Shown: positions 42,876-52,016, counted from the first letter of the stretch. The stretch: 54,893 nt of DNA from UBA11540 sp045536425 (GCA_045536425.1 JAZSNN010000021.1:1-54893), one strand, 5' to 3'. Program-made: numbers and translations. Notes: generated by a model from the sequence alone, not told the origin.

Positions 42876-43546
42876 AGGATTTCGCCAAGCACCTTCTTTA
42901 TCGCCTTGAGCGCTGTTTCTTCAATCGTTTCTATCGACAAGGGTTCATCGCCATCAAAGCATTTCACAACAGTCCATCCCAGCTTTTCTGCGGCATATAG
43001 CGCAGTTTCGCGACAGGATTTTATATACTCTACATTCTTTTCGTGGATATCCTTTTTGCTGTTATCGCCGTTATATCTTCCCGCAAGAAGTTTCTGGGAA
43101 ATATCTGGGTCCATATCGAAATATATAACTGCATCGGGTGCAGGAAGACCAAGCTTCTTATATTCAAAATCATTCAACCATTCGATAAATTGGTCCCACT
43201 CTTCACGGGGTAGCTTTACCATCTGGTGAAACAAATTCGAGGTAGTATAGCGGTTACAGATAATTATCTCGCCATCATCATAGTTCTTCTTCCACTTGGT
43301 TTTAAAGCTGGCAAATCTATCTACCGCGAAAAATGCAGACGCTGCATAGCCGTTGACATCGTGTGGTTGGCTTCCAAAATCGCCTTTGAGATACATATTC
43401 ACAAGTGCCGACGAAGGAGAATCATAGTCAGGAAAAGAAACTGTACAGGTTTTTATACCGTTGTTAACAAGTCGGTTGTATAAGCGCTCGGTCTGTGTTC
43501 CCTTTCCGCTTCCGTCTAGTCCCTCGATTGCAATTAACTTACCCAT
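42872..43546 (-). CDS. tmk: Thymidylate kinase
   Basis: This 224-aa enzyme phosphorylates dTMP. It has the P-loop IEGLDGSGKGTQTERL, the DRFASFK segment and the CNRYTTSN loop. It is closer to the eukaryote-like branch seen in some Clostridia than to short bacterial Tmk, judging from its length and the segment CNRYTTSNLFHQMVK. The ATG at 43546 was chosen because GAGGT precedes it; an upstream ATG at 43558 has none. Confidence 0.92.
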   Translation of the reverse strand: MGKLIAIEGLDGSGKGTQTERLYNRLVNNGIKTCTVSFPDYDSPSSALVNMYLKGDFGSQPHDVNGYAASAFFAVDRFASFKTKWKKNYDDGEIIICNRYTTSNLFHQMVKLPREEWDQFIEWLNDFEYKKLGLPAPDAVIYFDMDPDISQKLLAGRYNGDNSKKDIHEKNVEYIKSCRETALYAAEKLGWTVVKCFDGDEPLSIETIEETALKAIKKVLGEIL

Positions 43547-43576
43547 ATCATACCTCATGTAGTTTGTTTTAATATT

Positions 43577-43605
43577 ATTTTACTATTTGGTGCGATAAAA
43601 TTCAA
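43577..43605 (-). promoter_or_regulatory. Sigma-A promoter of tmk
   Basis: On the minus strand TTGAAT (43605-43600), a 17-bp spacer and TAAAAT (43582-43577) lie about 30 bp upstream of the tmk ATG. Confidence 0.75.
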
Positions 43606-43612
43606 GTGGGTA

Positions 43613-43641
43613 TTGCACTGTTTCTCTTTTAGATTTATAAT
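43613..43641 (+). promoter_or_regulatory. Sigma-A promoter of the SPFH-GH13 operon
   Basis: TTGCAC (43613-43618), a 17-bp spacer and TATAAT (43636-43641) lie 37 bp before the SPFH gene start, divergent from the tmk promoter. Confidence 0.82.
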
Positions 43642-43678
43642 ATAAGCATAGATATTAAATTGAATGCGAGGTAACATT

Positions 43679-44713
43679 ATGGGATTTTTCGATTTTATAA
43701 AAGGGCAGTTTATTGATGTTATTGAATGGCTTGACCCAACGAACAACACCATCGCACACAGATTTGAGCGTCACAACAACGAAATCAAGATGGGGGCACA
43801 ACTCACAGTCCGTGAAAGTCAGGTTGCAATCTTCGTGAACGAAGGAACAATTGCCGATGTATTCGCTCCCGGAAGATATGAACTTTCAACCCAAAACCTA
43901 CCCATTTTGACCACATTAAAGTCTTGGAAACACGGTTTTAATTCTCCATTTAAGGCTGAAGTCTATTTCATAAACACCAAGCTGTTTATAGACCAAAAAT
44001 GGGGTACTACAAATCCCGTTATTCTGCGTGACAAGGAATTCGGTATGGTACGTGCAAGGGCGTTTGGTAGCTACGCTTTTAAAGTTACCGACCCCACAGA
44101 ATTCTTAAAGAAAATATTTGGCACAAATTCTACATATACTACCGAAAGCATCACTTCGCAGTTCAAGAGTATGATAGTTTCTGCTTTCTCCGACGCTATT
44201 GCAGAACTCAACATCCCTGTTATAGATCTCGCATCAAAGTATGACGAAGCAGCAGTTTCCTGTCAGGAAAAGCTTGCGGAAAAGTTTGATGCTATGGGAG
44301 TCGAGCTTTCTCAACTTATAATAGAGAACATTTCTCTTCCTGCAGAAGTTGAAGAGGCTTTGGACAAGCGCACACAGATGGGTATTCTCAAGCCCGAAAT
44401 GGCAACCTACACCCAATATCAAACAGCAGAAGCCATACGTGATGCCGCGAAGAACGAAGGCGGCGGATTTACCTCTGCAGCGATTGGATTGGGCGCCGGC
44501 AGAACTATCGCTGAAAGCTTTTCGGGCGCCAACAATGCCGAAAAAACAGTCGTAAAAGTCAGATGTCCCAAATGTTCTGTTCTGTGTGACGAAAACGCAA
44601 AATTTTGTATGGAATGCGGAACTAAAATAAAAGCAGTAAAGATATGTCCCTCCTGCTCCAAAGAGCTCGAAGCAGATGCAAAATTTTGTCCTGAATGCGG
44701 TGAAAAACTCTAA
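43679..44713 (+). CDS. SPFH-domain protein with double zinc ribbon (YdjI-like)
   Basis: This 344-aa protein has an N-terminal SPFH/Band 7-like region (about 25-245), a Gly/Ala-rich linker, and two C-terminal zinc ribbons (CPKC...CMECG and CPSC...CPECG). YdjI of Bacillus has this build and works with the phage shock protein PspA/LiaH system at the membrane. No PspA gene is in this window. No signal peptide or transmembrane helix is visible, so it is probably a cytoplasmic scaffold. The ATG at 43679 has GAGGT upstream. Its stop overlaps the GH13 start by one base. Confidence 0.85.
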   Translation: MGFFDFIKGQFIDVIEWLDPTNNTIAHRFERHNNEIKMGAQLTVRESQVAIFVNEGTIADVFAPGRYELSTQNLPILTTLKSWKHGFNSPFKAEVYFINTKLFIDQKWGTTNPVILRDKEFGMVRARAFGSYAFKVTDPTEFLKKIFGTNSTYTTESITSQFKSMIVSAFSDAIAELNIPVIDLASKYDEAAVSCQEKLAEKFDAMGVELSQLIIENISLPAEVEEALDKRTQMGILKPEMATYTQYQTAEAIRDAAKNEGGGFTSAAIGLGAGRTIAESFSGANNAEKTVVKVRCPKCSVLCDENAKFCMECGTKIKAVKICPSCSKELEADAKFCPECGEKL

Positions 44714-46545
44714 TGATAGCCTTTGATAGCCTTAACAAACGCTACAAAAACCCTTTGGGCGCTGTTAAAACAAACCAACCCACAACTTTTATAATACGAC
44801 TCCCCGCCCATTTTGACGGTGCAGTTGTCGAGTATAAAAAAATCGACACAGATTTTGTCAATTCTGTAGAGATGGAATATCTCGGATTCGAGGGAGAAAA
44901 CAAGGTTTTCAAAGCCGAATTTTCTTTCTCTGAACCGTGTGTTTTGTTCTATAATTTCCGTGTCTACAGTTTTGATGGACGTTGCGAATTTCTAAATCGC
45001 AGTTCTTTGCAACAATCGGAGCTTTCTTCTTACAAGGGCTCTGAATGGCAACTCACGGTTTATGACAAAAACTACTCTCAGCCTTTGGGATACGCGGGAA
45101 AAACGATGTATCAAATTTTCCCCGATAGATTTTTTGTAGGGGATTATTCTGCTGACACCGACCGCGTTGTGCGCTCGGATTGGGGTGGTATTCCCTTTTA
45201 TAACAACGATAAAAACAGCGCCGACTTTATCGGTAGCGACTTCTTTGGCGGAAACCTCAGTGGTATCGTTGAAAAACTTGATTTTCTAAAAGAACTAGGG
45301 ATTTCCATAATTTATCTAAACCCCATTTTCCTATCCAGTTCAAACCACAGATACAACACCTTTGATTATATGCAGATTGACCCGCTACTTGGTGATGAGA
45401 AAGTTTTTGCCAAGTTGTGTGAAAAGGCACATTCGCTTGGAATCAAAATCATTTTAGACGGTGTGTTCAGCCACGTCGGCTCTGACAGCAAATATTTTGA
45501 CCTCGATGGAAAGTATGGGAAAATTGGAGCATATCACAATCCCGACAGCGAATATAGAAAATGGTTCACCTTTGACAACAGCGCAATCGGCTACAAAAGC
45601 TGGTGGGGCATCTTTTCTATGCCCGAAACAAACGAATCCGAAGAATCCTTCAAGGAGTTTATTTGTGGCGAAAACGGCGTTATTGCGCATTGGATGAAGC
45701 TCGGTGCCGATGGAATCAGGCTCGATGTTGCAGATGAGCTTCCCGACGATTTTCTCGATTGTGTGAAAGAGCGTGTAAAGTCTATAAACAAGGACGCTTT
45801 ACTAATCGGTGAAGTATGGGAAGATGCATCTACAAAGCATAGCCACGGCGGCAGAAGGCGTTATCTCTTGGGCAATCAGCTCGACGGAGTTATGAACTAT
45901 CCGTTCAAGGCGGCTGTTCTCAATTTTATGACCTCGAAAAACGCCTTTGCTTTTCTCGAAGGTGTAGCGCAGATATGCAACAACTATCCCGCACCTATGC
46001 TAGACTGCACTATGAACTTTCTCTCTACACACGACACTGTCCGCGCTATAAACCTTTTGAGCGGATCAGTGGGAAACTATATGTCTCGAAACGAACAAGC
46101 AATCTGCCACCTCAGCGACGAAGAGTATCAAAGAGGAAAACATCTGTTAATGGTAGCATCAACAATTCTCTTTGTGCTCAACGGCATACCCTCGATATAC
46201 TATGGTGACGAAGCAGGTCTCTGCGGTTTTGCCGACCCTTTCAATCGACTCTGTTATCCTTGGGGCAACGAGGACCGCGAGCTTTTGGATTTCTTTAAAT
46301 CTCTTTGCAAATTTAGAACAAAATTTTCTGATATTCTCGCAGACGCGGTTTTTGAAATCGTATTTTGTACAGAAAACGTCGCTGTTTTCAAAAGAACTAA
46401 CAAAAAAGGAACCATCGTCTGCGCCATAAATATGTCAAACTCCCCTGTTTCGTTAGATAAACAGCTGTTTAGAAACGTAGTTTTCGGAAACCTCGATAAA
46501 AACTTAAATCTCGCTGGCGAAAGCGTAGTAATAGGAATGATGTAA
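44713..46545 (+). CDS. GH13 alpha-amylase family hydrolase (neopullulanase-like)
   Basis: This 610-aa cytoplasmic enzyme acts on alpha-glucans or maltodextrins. An N-terminal beta-sandwich (about 1-125) like CBM34 precedes the GH13 barrel. The four conserved regions are present: DGVFSHVG, DGIRLDVADE (nucleophile Asp), LIGEVWED (acid/base Glu) and FLSTHDTVR. There is no signal peptide, so the substrate is probably internal glycogen or imported oligosaccharide. Cyclomaltodextrinase and neopullulanase activities cannot be told apart from sequence alone. Both ends overlap neighbouring genes by a single base (TAATG). Confidence 0.93.
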   Translation: MIAFDSLNKRYKNPLGAVKTNQPTTFIIRLPAHFDGAVVEYKKIDTDFVNSVEMEYLGFEGENKVFKAEFSFSEPCVLFYNFRVYSFDGRCEFLNRSSLQQSELSSYKGSEWQLTVYDKNYSQPLGYAGKTMYQIFPDRFFVGDYSADTDRVVRSDWGGIPFYNNDKNSADFIGSDFFGGNLSGIVEKLDFLKELGISIIYLNPIFLSSSNHRYNTFDYMQIDPLLGDEKVFAKLCEKAHSLGIKIILDGVFSHVGSDSKYFDLDGKYGKIGAYHNPDSEYRKWFTFDNSAIGYKSWWGIFSMPETNESEESFKEFICGENGVIAHWMKLGADGIRLDVADELPDDFLDCVKERVKSINKDALLIGEVWEDASTKHSHGGRRRYLLGNQLDGVMNYPFKAAVLNFMTSKNAFAFLEGVAQICNNYPAPMLDCTMNFLSTHDTVRAINLLSGSVGNYMSRNEQAICHLSDEEYQRGKHLLMVASTILFVLNGIPSIYYGDEAGLCGFADPFNRLCYPWGNEDRELLDFFKSLCKFRTKFSDILADAVFEIVFCTENVAVFKRTNKKGTIVCAINMSNSPVSLDKQLFRNVVFGNLDKNLNLAGESVVIGMM

Positions 46546-47744
46546 TGGACAGAGTCATACTCCATTGTGATTGTAATGCTTTTTTTGCTTCGGTCGAAAC
46601 GTTGTTTAGGCCGGAGCTTAAAAATGTTCCGATGGCAGTATGCGGAAATCCCGAAAACCGACACGGAATAATACTCGCAAAAAACGAGCTTGCAAAGTCT
46701 TTCAACGTGCAAACAGCCGAAACCATTTGGCAGGCAAAAAGGAAGTGCCCTAATCTTGTTTTAGTTCCACCGCACCACTCTGAGTATTCCCGTATCTCAA
46801 AGATTGTCAATGAGATATATCATCGCTACACCGACTATATCGAGCCTTTTGGAATCGACGAGTCTTGGCTTGACGTCACAAACAGTACAAGGATTTTTGG
46901 TAGTGGCGAAGAAATTGCAAATCGTATACGAAAAGATATTGCGACCGAAATTGGAATAACTGTATCGATTGGTGTTTCGTTCAACAAGGTTTTTGCAAAG
47001 CTTGGAAGCGACTATAAAAAGCCTGATGCCACGACTGTAATAAGCCGTGAAAATTTCAAAGAAATTGTTTTCCCGCTTCCCGCATCTACCCTTTTGTTCG
47101 TTGGAAAATCCACTGCAAAAACACTCGACCTGCTCGGTATTGAAACTATAGGTGACCTTGCCCGCGCGGACGCAAAAATTCTCGAAAAAAATCTGGGCAA
47201 ACTAGGTGAAATGCTCCACCGTTATGCAAATGGTGACGATAATAGCGAGGTTGCAGAGTATAATCACCAGCAAAGAATAAAATCCGTTTCAAACGGAATG
47301 ACCTTTTCTCGCGACCTTGTGGGTGAAGACGATATTCGAATTGCGGTTACCGCTCTCAGTGATACAGTAGCATCCCGTATGAGAAAATACGGCGCAAAAT
47401 GCTCTACCGTGAGTGTAACTCTAAAGACTCCCGAACTCACATCATCATCAAAACAAATGACACTTGAAGTCCCTACTAATACTGCAGACGTGCTGCACGA
47501 CTCTGTTCTCGCACTCATCACCTCTATGCGCGCTATGAACAAGCCTATCCGCTCTCTTACAATAGCAGGAAGCAACCTTGTGTTTGAGGGTGAAGAGTGC
47601 TTACAACTGAGCCTTTTTTCGAGCGAAGAAACAAGTGATAGAAAAACCGATATCGACACTGCAATGGACAAAATTCGCAGCAAATACGGTAAAGGTTCGA
47701 TAAAATTTGGAAGTGTTATCAAAAACGACCTTGGTATAGACTAA
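46545..47744 (+). CDS. dinB: DNA polymerase IV (Y family)
   Basis: This 399-aa translesion polymerase begins ILHCDCNAFFASVETL and carries the catalytic FGIDESWLDVT, both with the required acidic residues. Y-family enzymes copy past lesions. Its end (about 350-399) runs past the little finger domain. It is translationally coupled to the GH13 gene, an odd pairing, and followed by hemW at 11 bp. Confidence 0.93.
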   Translation: MDRVILHCDCNAFFASVETLFRPELKNVPMAVCGNPENRHGIILAKNELAKSFNVQTAETIWQAKRKCPNLVLVPPHHSEYSRISKIVNEIYHRYTDYIEPFGIDESWLDVTNSTRIFGSGEEIANRIRKDIATEIGITVSIGVSFNKVFAKLGSDYKKPDATTVISRENFKEIVFPLPASTLLFVGKSTAKTLDLLGIETIGDLARADAKILEKNLGKLGEMLHRYANGDDNSEVAEYNHQQRIKSVSNGMTFSRDLVGEDDIRIAVTALSDTVASRMRKYGAKCSTVSVTLKTPELTSSSKQMTLEVPTNTADVLHDSVLALITSMRAMNKPIRSLTIAGSNLVFEGEECLQLSLFSSEETSDRKTDIDTAMDKIRSKYGKGSIKFGSVIKNDLGID

Positions 47745-47755
47745 AGGAGACTTGT

Positions 47756-48847
47756 GTGAAAAATCTTGGGCTTTACATTCATATACCTTTTTGCCTTCGC
47801 AAATGCCCATATTGCGATTTCTATTCGGTGCGCCTTGACGAAGATTTGAAGGAACAATACATATCCTCGGTTGTTTCTTGTATTGAACACTATAAAAACC
47901 CTGAGCGCAAGGTCGACAGTATATATTTTGGCGGAGGTACCCCCTCTCTCTTGACAGAAAAGGATGTCTATCGCATTCTTGACACAGCAAACCGTTCTTT
48001 CTCCGTCGAGAACGCAGAGATAACGATGGAGGCAAATCCCTCTTCTGCAACCTTTGAAAAGCTTTTAGGCTATCGAACAAGCGGTGTCAACAGAATCTCC
48101 TTTGGTATACAGTCGTTAAACGACGAAGAACTCAAGGACCTTGGCAGACTTCACGACAGCAAGACTGCAACAGAAGCTGTGAACAACGCAAAAAAAGCGG
48201 GTTTTAACAACCTTTCCGCAGATTTAATGCTCGGTATCAGCCGTCAAACCCAAGAATCTTTGTGTAATAGCATATCTGCTCTTTCCAAACTCGATATACA
48301 ACACGTTTCCGCTTATATGTTGAGCATCGAAGAAACAACGCCCTATGCAAAAATGAAAAACTCGCTTCTACTCCCCGACGAAGAAAAAACAGCTGACCTT
48401 TATATTACAGCCTGCAACGAACTCGAAAAACACGGATTTGAGCAATACGAGATTTCAAACTTTGCTGTTAAAGGCTTTGAAAGCCGACACAATCTAAAAT
48501 ATTGGCAGCTCGATGAGTATCTCGGTATCGGCCCTGCAGCTCATTCGTTCTATAATGGCAAACGCAGTTACTTTCCTCGTGATATCGAGAGTTTTATCAC
48601 AGGAGGCTTTTCAATGATGTCCGACGACACCTTCAACCCTGCCGAAGAGTACGTTATGCTATCATTGAGACTGAAAAACGGACTTGACTTGAAAACCGCT
48701 TACAAGTATGGCGTTGACACCAAAAAACTGCTTGAAAAGGCACAAAGGTTTATAAAACAAAATCTCGTTATCCACGGCAGCGACCACTTGTGTTTAACAA
48801 AAGAGGGTTTTCTCGTTTCAAACTACATAATTTCGGAACTGATATAA
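47756..48847 (+). CDS. hemW: HemW, radical SAM heme-chaperone-like protein
   Basis: This 363-aa protein is in the HemW/HemN family. The radical SAM cluster motif CLRKCPYC lies near residue 13 with the IHIPFC lead-in, followed by YFGGGTPSLL and GIQSLNDEELKDLGR. HemW binds heme and differs from true coproporphyrinogen dehydrogenase HemN in lacking extra cysteines near the cluster; the CxxxCxxC-only site with Phe-Tyr next fits HemW. The start is GTG after AAGGAG. A terminator follows. Confidence 0.93.
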   Translation: MKNLGLYIHIPFCLRKCPYCDFYSVRLDEDLKEQYISSVVSCIEHYKNPERKVDSIYFGGGTPSLLTEKDVYRILDTANRSFSVENAEITMEANPSSATFEKLLGYRTSGVNRISFGIQSLNDEELKDLGRLHDSKTATEAVNNAKKAGFNNLSADLMLGISRQTQESLCNSISALSKLDIQHVSAYMLSIEETTPYAKMKNSLLLPDEEKTADLYITACNELEKHGFEQYEISNFAVKGFESRHNLKYWQLDEYLGIGPAAHSFYNGKRSYFPRDIESFITGGFSMMSDDTFNPAEEYVMLSLRLKNGLDLKTAYKYGVDTKKLLEKAQRFIKQNLVIHGSDHLCLTKEGFLVSNYIISELI

Positions 48848-48854
48848 AGCAAAA

Positions 48855-48884
48855 CGCTCCCACAAAAAGTGGGAGCGAGTTTTT
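48855..48884. terminator. Bidirectional terminator between hemW and metA
   Basis: A perfect 9-bp GC-rich stem (48855-48863 with 48869-48877) with flanking A and T runs lies between convergent genes. Confidence 0.9.
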
Positions 48885-49798
48885 TAAAGATTATTCAAAT
48901 CAAACGGAGTCAGCTGATATACTATGAAGTTGAGCCAGTTTGAATACAGGAGATTTGCGTGGCATTTCCACAGATGCGGTGGTGCTTTTGTGGGGTCGTT
49001 GTTTGGAAAATAGTTTTCAGGAATCTCTATTGGAAGTCCCGCATTGACATCTCTGAAATACTCGCTTGCAAGTGTGTCAGCATCATATTCAAAGTGACCT
49101 GTAATGAAGAACTGACGGAGATTCTTGTTTCCTATCATACTAACTCCTGCCTCGTCGGAGTAGGACAAAAGTTCGAGCTCGTCGTGTTCATCAATATCCT
49201 TGCGATGTACGCTGGTGTGGCGGGAGTGCGGAACCAAAAACTTTTCGTCAAACCCACGTGTAAGCGGGTGTTTTGGCATCAAATTCTCGTGTTCGAAGAT
49301 GCCAAATCTCTTTTGAGGAAGCTTGTATTTCGGGATGCCATAATGATAATAAAGTCCAGCCTGTGCACCCCAACAGATATGCAAAGTAGAAAAGACGTTG
49401 GTCTTCGACCATTCCATTATCTGACACAGCTCTTCCCAATAGTCAACCTCTTCAAACTCGAGGTGTTCAACGGGAGCGCCTGTGATGATAAAAGCATCGT
49501 ATTTATTGTTTTTCACCTCATTAAAGGTCTTGTAAAAAGCAAGAAGATGCGACTGGTCAGTGTTTTTAGAGGTATGTGTAGAAACCTGCATAAGCTCGAT
49601 ATCAACCTGCAAAGGAGTGTTTCCCAAAACACGAAGAAGCTGTGTTTCGGTTTCAATCTTTTTAGGCATCAAATTGAGTATAAGAATCTTGAGCGGACGA
49701 ATATCCTGAGTTTCAGCTCGTTCCGTTGTCATTACAAATATATTCTCGTCCTCGAGAATCTTTCTCGCAGGCAGACTTTTCGGTATTTTAATAGGCAT
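48884..49798 (-). CDS. metA: Homoserine O-acyltransferase MetA
   Basis: This 304-aa enzyme activates homoserine for methionine synthesis. The catalytic Cys is in HICWGAQAGLYYHYGI, and the C-terminal His/Glu pair is in FFITGHFEYD. Residue 111 is Glu (in TGAPVEHLE); published work on MetA found that Glu here favours acetyl-CoA and Gly favours succinyl-CoA, so this one is probably a homoserine acetyltransferase. The gene has its own promoter and is divergent from tyrS. Confidence 0.95.
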   Translation of the reverse strand: MPIKIPKSLPARKILEDENIFVMTTERAETQDIRPLKILILNLMPKKIETETQLLRVLGNTPLQVDIELMQVSTHTSKNTDQSHLLAFYKTFNEVKNNKYDAFIITGAPVEHLEFEEVDYWEELCQIMEWSKTNVFSTLHICWGAQAGLYYHYGIPKYKLPQKRFGIFEHENLMPKHPLTRGFDEKFLVPHSRHTSVHRKDIDEHDELELLSYSDEAGVSMIGNKNLRQFFITGHFEYDADTLASEYFRDVNAGLPIEIPENYFPNNDPTKAPPHLWKCHANLLYSNWLNFIVYQLTPFDLNNL

Positions 49799-49838
49799 AA
49801 AATAACTCCCATTTGTATTTTGATAACAATTATATTTA

Positions 49839-49866
49839 TTTTAACACCCTCAAGTCGTTTTTTCAA
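49839..49866 (-). promoter_or_regulatory. Sigma-A promoter of metA
   Basis: On the minus strand TTGAAA (49866-49861), a 16-bp spacer and TAAAAT (49844-49839) lie about 40 bp upstream of the metA ATG. Confidence 0.7.
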
Positions 49867-49884
49867 TAGTTTACGGCACAAACC

Positions 49885-49913
49885 TTGACAAACTGTGAAA
49901 ATTATTGTATCAT
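49885..49913 (+). promoter_or_regulatory. Sigma-A promoter of the tyrS leader
   Basis: TTGACA (49885-49890), a 17-bp spacer and TATCAT (49908-49913) lie directly before the T-box leader. Confidence 0.78.
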
Positions 49914-49924
49914 ACGAGTGTTAA

Positions 49925-50171
49925 AGACTGTGATGGGAACAAGTAGGTTTCGATTAAATCTTCAGAGAGCTTTTGGTTGGTGTGAAAAAGCGGTTTGTCG
50001 TTTCTCGAATACATCTCGGAGTCATCGGCTGAAAAATTCAGTAGGCTTGGTCGGGTATGCCCGTTACAGCTGTGGGTCACGAACCCGTTGAGGCTATGGT
50101 CGCGAGGCTATGGTATACTGAGGTGGTAACACGATAATTCGTCCTCTGTCTGTAACGACAGAGGATTTTTT
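49925..50171 (+). promoter_or_regulatory. Tyrosine T-box leader of tyrS
   Basis: This leader has the expected parts in order: the AGAGAGC motif near 49960, a Stem I with the GGTTGGTGTGAAAA distal element, the specifier in GAA-TAC-ATC (TAC, a Tyr codon, at 50010-50012), the GGCTGAA motif near 50027, and the T-box bulge sequence GGTGGTAACACG (50122-50133). TGGT can pair with the ACCA end of uncharged tRNA-Tyr. A terminator (50142-50150 with 50157-50165) and T run end it just before tyrS. Low charged tRNA-Tyr would let tyrS be transcribed. The bulge reads TGGTAACACG where the common form is TGGTACCGCG. Confidence 0.92.
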
Positions 50172-50189
50172 ATGTTTGGAGGCAAATTT

Positions 50190-51413
50190 ATGACAGTTTA
50201 TGAAGAACTCAAAAGACGCGGACTTATCGCGCAATGTACAAATGAAGAAAAAGTCAAAGAACTTCTTGAAAACGAAAAGGTAACATTCTACATTGGCTTT
50301 GACGCTACTGCGGATAGTTTGCACGTAGGACACTTTTTGCAGCTTATCGTAATCAAGCACATGCTTAATGCTGGGCATCATCCCATTCTTCTTCTCGGTA
50401 CAGGTACTACAATGGTTGGTGACCCCACCGGAAAGACCGATATGCGCAAGATGCTCACAGTTGACGAAATAAACTACAACGCTGACCGCTTCAAAGATCA
50501 GATGGCGAAGTTTATTGACATTAGCGACACCGGTGCAGAGGTTATGAGAAACGGCGATTGGCTTTTGAAATTCAACTACATCGACCTTCTCCGCACAATC
50601 GGTGTTCACTTCTCTGTAAACAAGATGCTGACCTACGACTGTTTCAAGACCCGTCTTGAAAGAGGTTTGTCCTTTATCGAATTCAACTATATGATAATGC
50701 AGAGCTACGACTTCTTGCATCTCTATCGTGAGAAGAACTGTATTATGGAGCTCGGCGGAAACGACCAGTGGGCAAATATCCTCGGTGGTGTTGACCTTGT
50801 CAGACGTGTTGAGGACAAGGAGGTTTACGGACTTACCTTTACCCTTCTCACAACAAAAGAGGGCAAAAAGATGGGTAAAACCGAAAACGGTGCTATCTGG
50901 CTTGACCCTGCAAAGACCTCTGCTTTCGACTTCTATCAGTACTGGAGAAATGTTGACGACGCTGACGTTATCAACTGTCTTAAGCTTCTCACCTTTGTTC
51001 CGATTGAAGAAATCGAAGCAATGGAAGCCTGGGAAGGAAGCGAACTCAACAAAGCAAAGGAAATCCTTGCATACGAGCTCACAAAGATGGTTCACAGCGA
51101 GGCTGATGCAGATAAAGCAAGAGAAACTGCACAGGCTCTCTTTGGTTCGGGAAGCAACATTGAAAATATGCCTTCGACTGACCTCTCCGCAGAGGACTAC
51201 ATCGATGGTGTTGTAAACATCCTCGACCTTCTTGTAAAGACTAAACTCGCACCCTCGAAGGGCGAAGCAAGAAGACTCGTTATGCAGGGTGGCGTTTCGG
51301 TAAATGATGAAAAGGTAACCGATGCAAAGGTTTCTTTCTCTAAAGATGCTAACGCAGACGGATATATAATCATCAAAAAAGGTAAAAAAGTTTTCCACAA
51401 AGTCAACCTCTAA
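50190..51413 (+). CDS. tyrS: Tyrosyl-tRNA synthetase
   Basis: This 407-aa class I synthetase charges tRNA-Tyr. It has the HIGH-type motif HVGH (in ADSLHVGHFLQL), the KMSKS-type motif KMGKTENG, and a C-terminal S4-like RNA-binding domain (about 340-407). The Lys after Gly in KMGKT is the form found in the TyrZ-like branch. The ATG at 50190 has GGAGG seven bases upstream. It is controlled by the T-box leader and followed by ppa after 18 bp. Confidence 0.96.
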   Translation: MTVYEELKRRGLIAQCTNEEKVKELLENEKVTFYIGFDATADSLHVGHFLQLIVIKHMLNAGHHPILLLGTGTTMVGDPTGKTDMRKMLTVDEINYNADRFKDQMAKFIDISDTGAEVMRNGDWLLKFNYIDLLRTIGVHFSVNKMLTYDCFKTRLERGLSFIEFNYMIMQSYDFLHLYREKNCIMELGGNDQWANILGGVDLVRRVEDKEVYGLTFTLLTTKEGKKMGKTENGAIWLDPAKTSAFDFYQYWRNVDDADVINCLKLLTFVPIEEIEAMEAWEGSELNKAKEILAYELTKMVHSEADADKARETAQALFGSGSNIENMPSTDLSAEDYIDGVVNILDLLVKTKLAPSKGEARRLVMQGGVSVNDEKVTDAKVSFSKDANADGYIIIKKGKKVFHKVNL

Positions 51414-51431
51414 TCCCGAAAGGTAGATAAT

Positions 51432-51962
51432 ATGAATATTTGGCACGATATCAGCCCAAAAAGGATTACTCCTACCCGTTTTATTGCGGTTGTCGAGATC
51501 GAAAAAGGAAGCAAAAAGAAGTATGAGCTTGACAAGGAAACGGGCTTTATAATGCTCGACAGAATTCTCCATACTTCTACACACTATCCGGCAAACTACG
51601 GCTTCATTCCCCGCACTTACGCAGACGACTTGGACCCGCTTGACGTCTTGATTTTATGCTCACAGCCGTTGGAGCCTCTTACCTTAGTTGAATGCTATCC
51701 TATAGGCGTTATTTCAATGCTTGACAACGGAAGAAATGACGAGAAAATCATAGCAATACCTGTAAAGGACCCAACCTTTAATTCGTATACAGATATTTCC
51801 GACCTTCCCAAACATACCTTTGACGAGATGGCACACTTTTTCTCTGTATATAAGACCCTCGAAAACAAACAAACCGCTGTAAACGAGGTTAGCGGAAGAG
51901 CTGTTGCGGTGGACATAATTGAAAAGGCGTTGGAAAATTATCTAAATATTTTCTGCAAATAG
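51432..51962 (+). CDS. ppa: Inorganic pyrophosphatase (family I)
   Basis: This 176-aa soluble enzyme hydrolyses pyrophosphate, drawing biosynthetic reactions such as tRNA charging forward. The metal-binding signature DDLDPLDVLIL and the upstream YPANYGFIPRTYA are intact. It probably shares a transcript with tyrS, whose reaction releases pyrophosphate, and so would also answer to the T-box. Confidence 0.95.
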   Translation: MNIWHDISPKRITPTRFIAVVEIEKGSKKKYELDKETGFIMLDRILHTSTHYPANYGFIPRTYADDLDPLDVLILCSQPLEPLTLVECYPIGVISMLDNGRNDEKIIAIPVKDPTFNSYTDISDLPKHTFDEMAHFFSVYKTLENKQTAVNEVSGRAVAVDIIEKALENYLNIFCK

Positions 51963-51973
51963 TCAAAAAGTAC

Positions 51974-52002
51974 TTTACTTTCCGCGAAATATGTGTTATA
52001 AT
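51974..52002 (+). promoter_or_regulatory. Sigma-A promoter of rpsO
   Basis: TTTACT (51974-51979), a 17-bp spacer and TATAAT (51997-52002) precede the structured rpsO leader. Confidence 0.78.
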
Positions 52003-52016
52003 TACTTGGTTTTAAG

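Noticed and set aside
50090..50125. Direct repeat GAGGCTATGG twice before the T-box bulge
   Set aside because: It is a short repeat within the leader, likely part of its stems; there is no sign of mobility.
50094..51584. A 496-aa open frame on the minus strand opposite tyrS
   Set aside because: It runs antisense to tyrS, crosses the T-box, has no ribosome site and no recognisable domain; it is a by-product of codon bias in tyrS.
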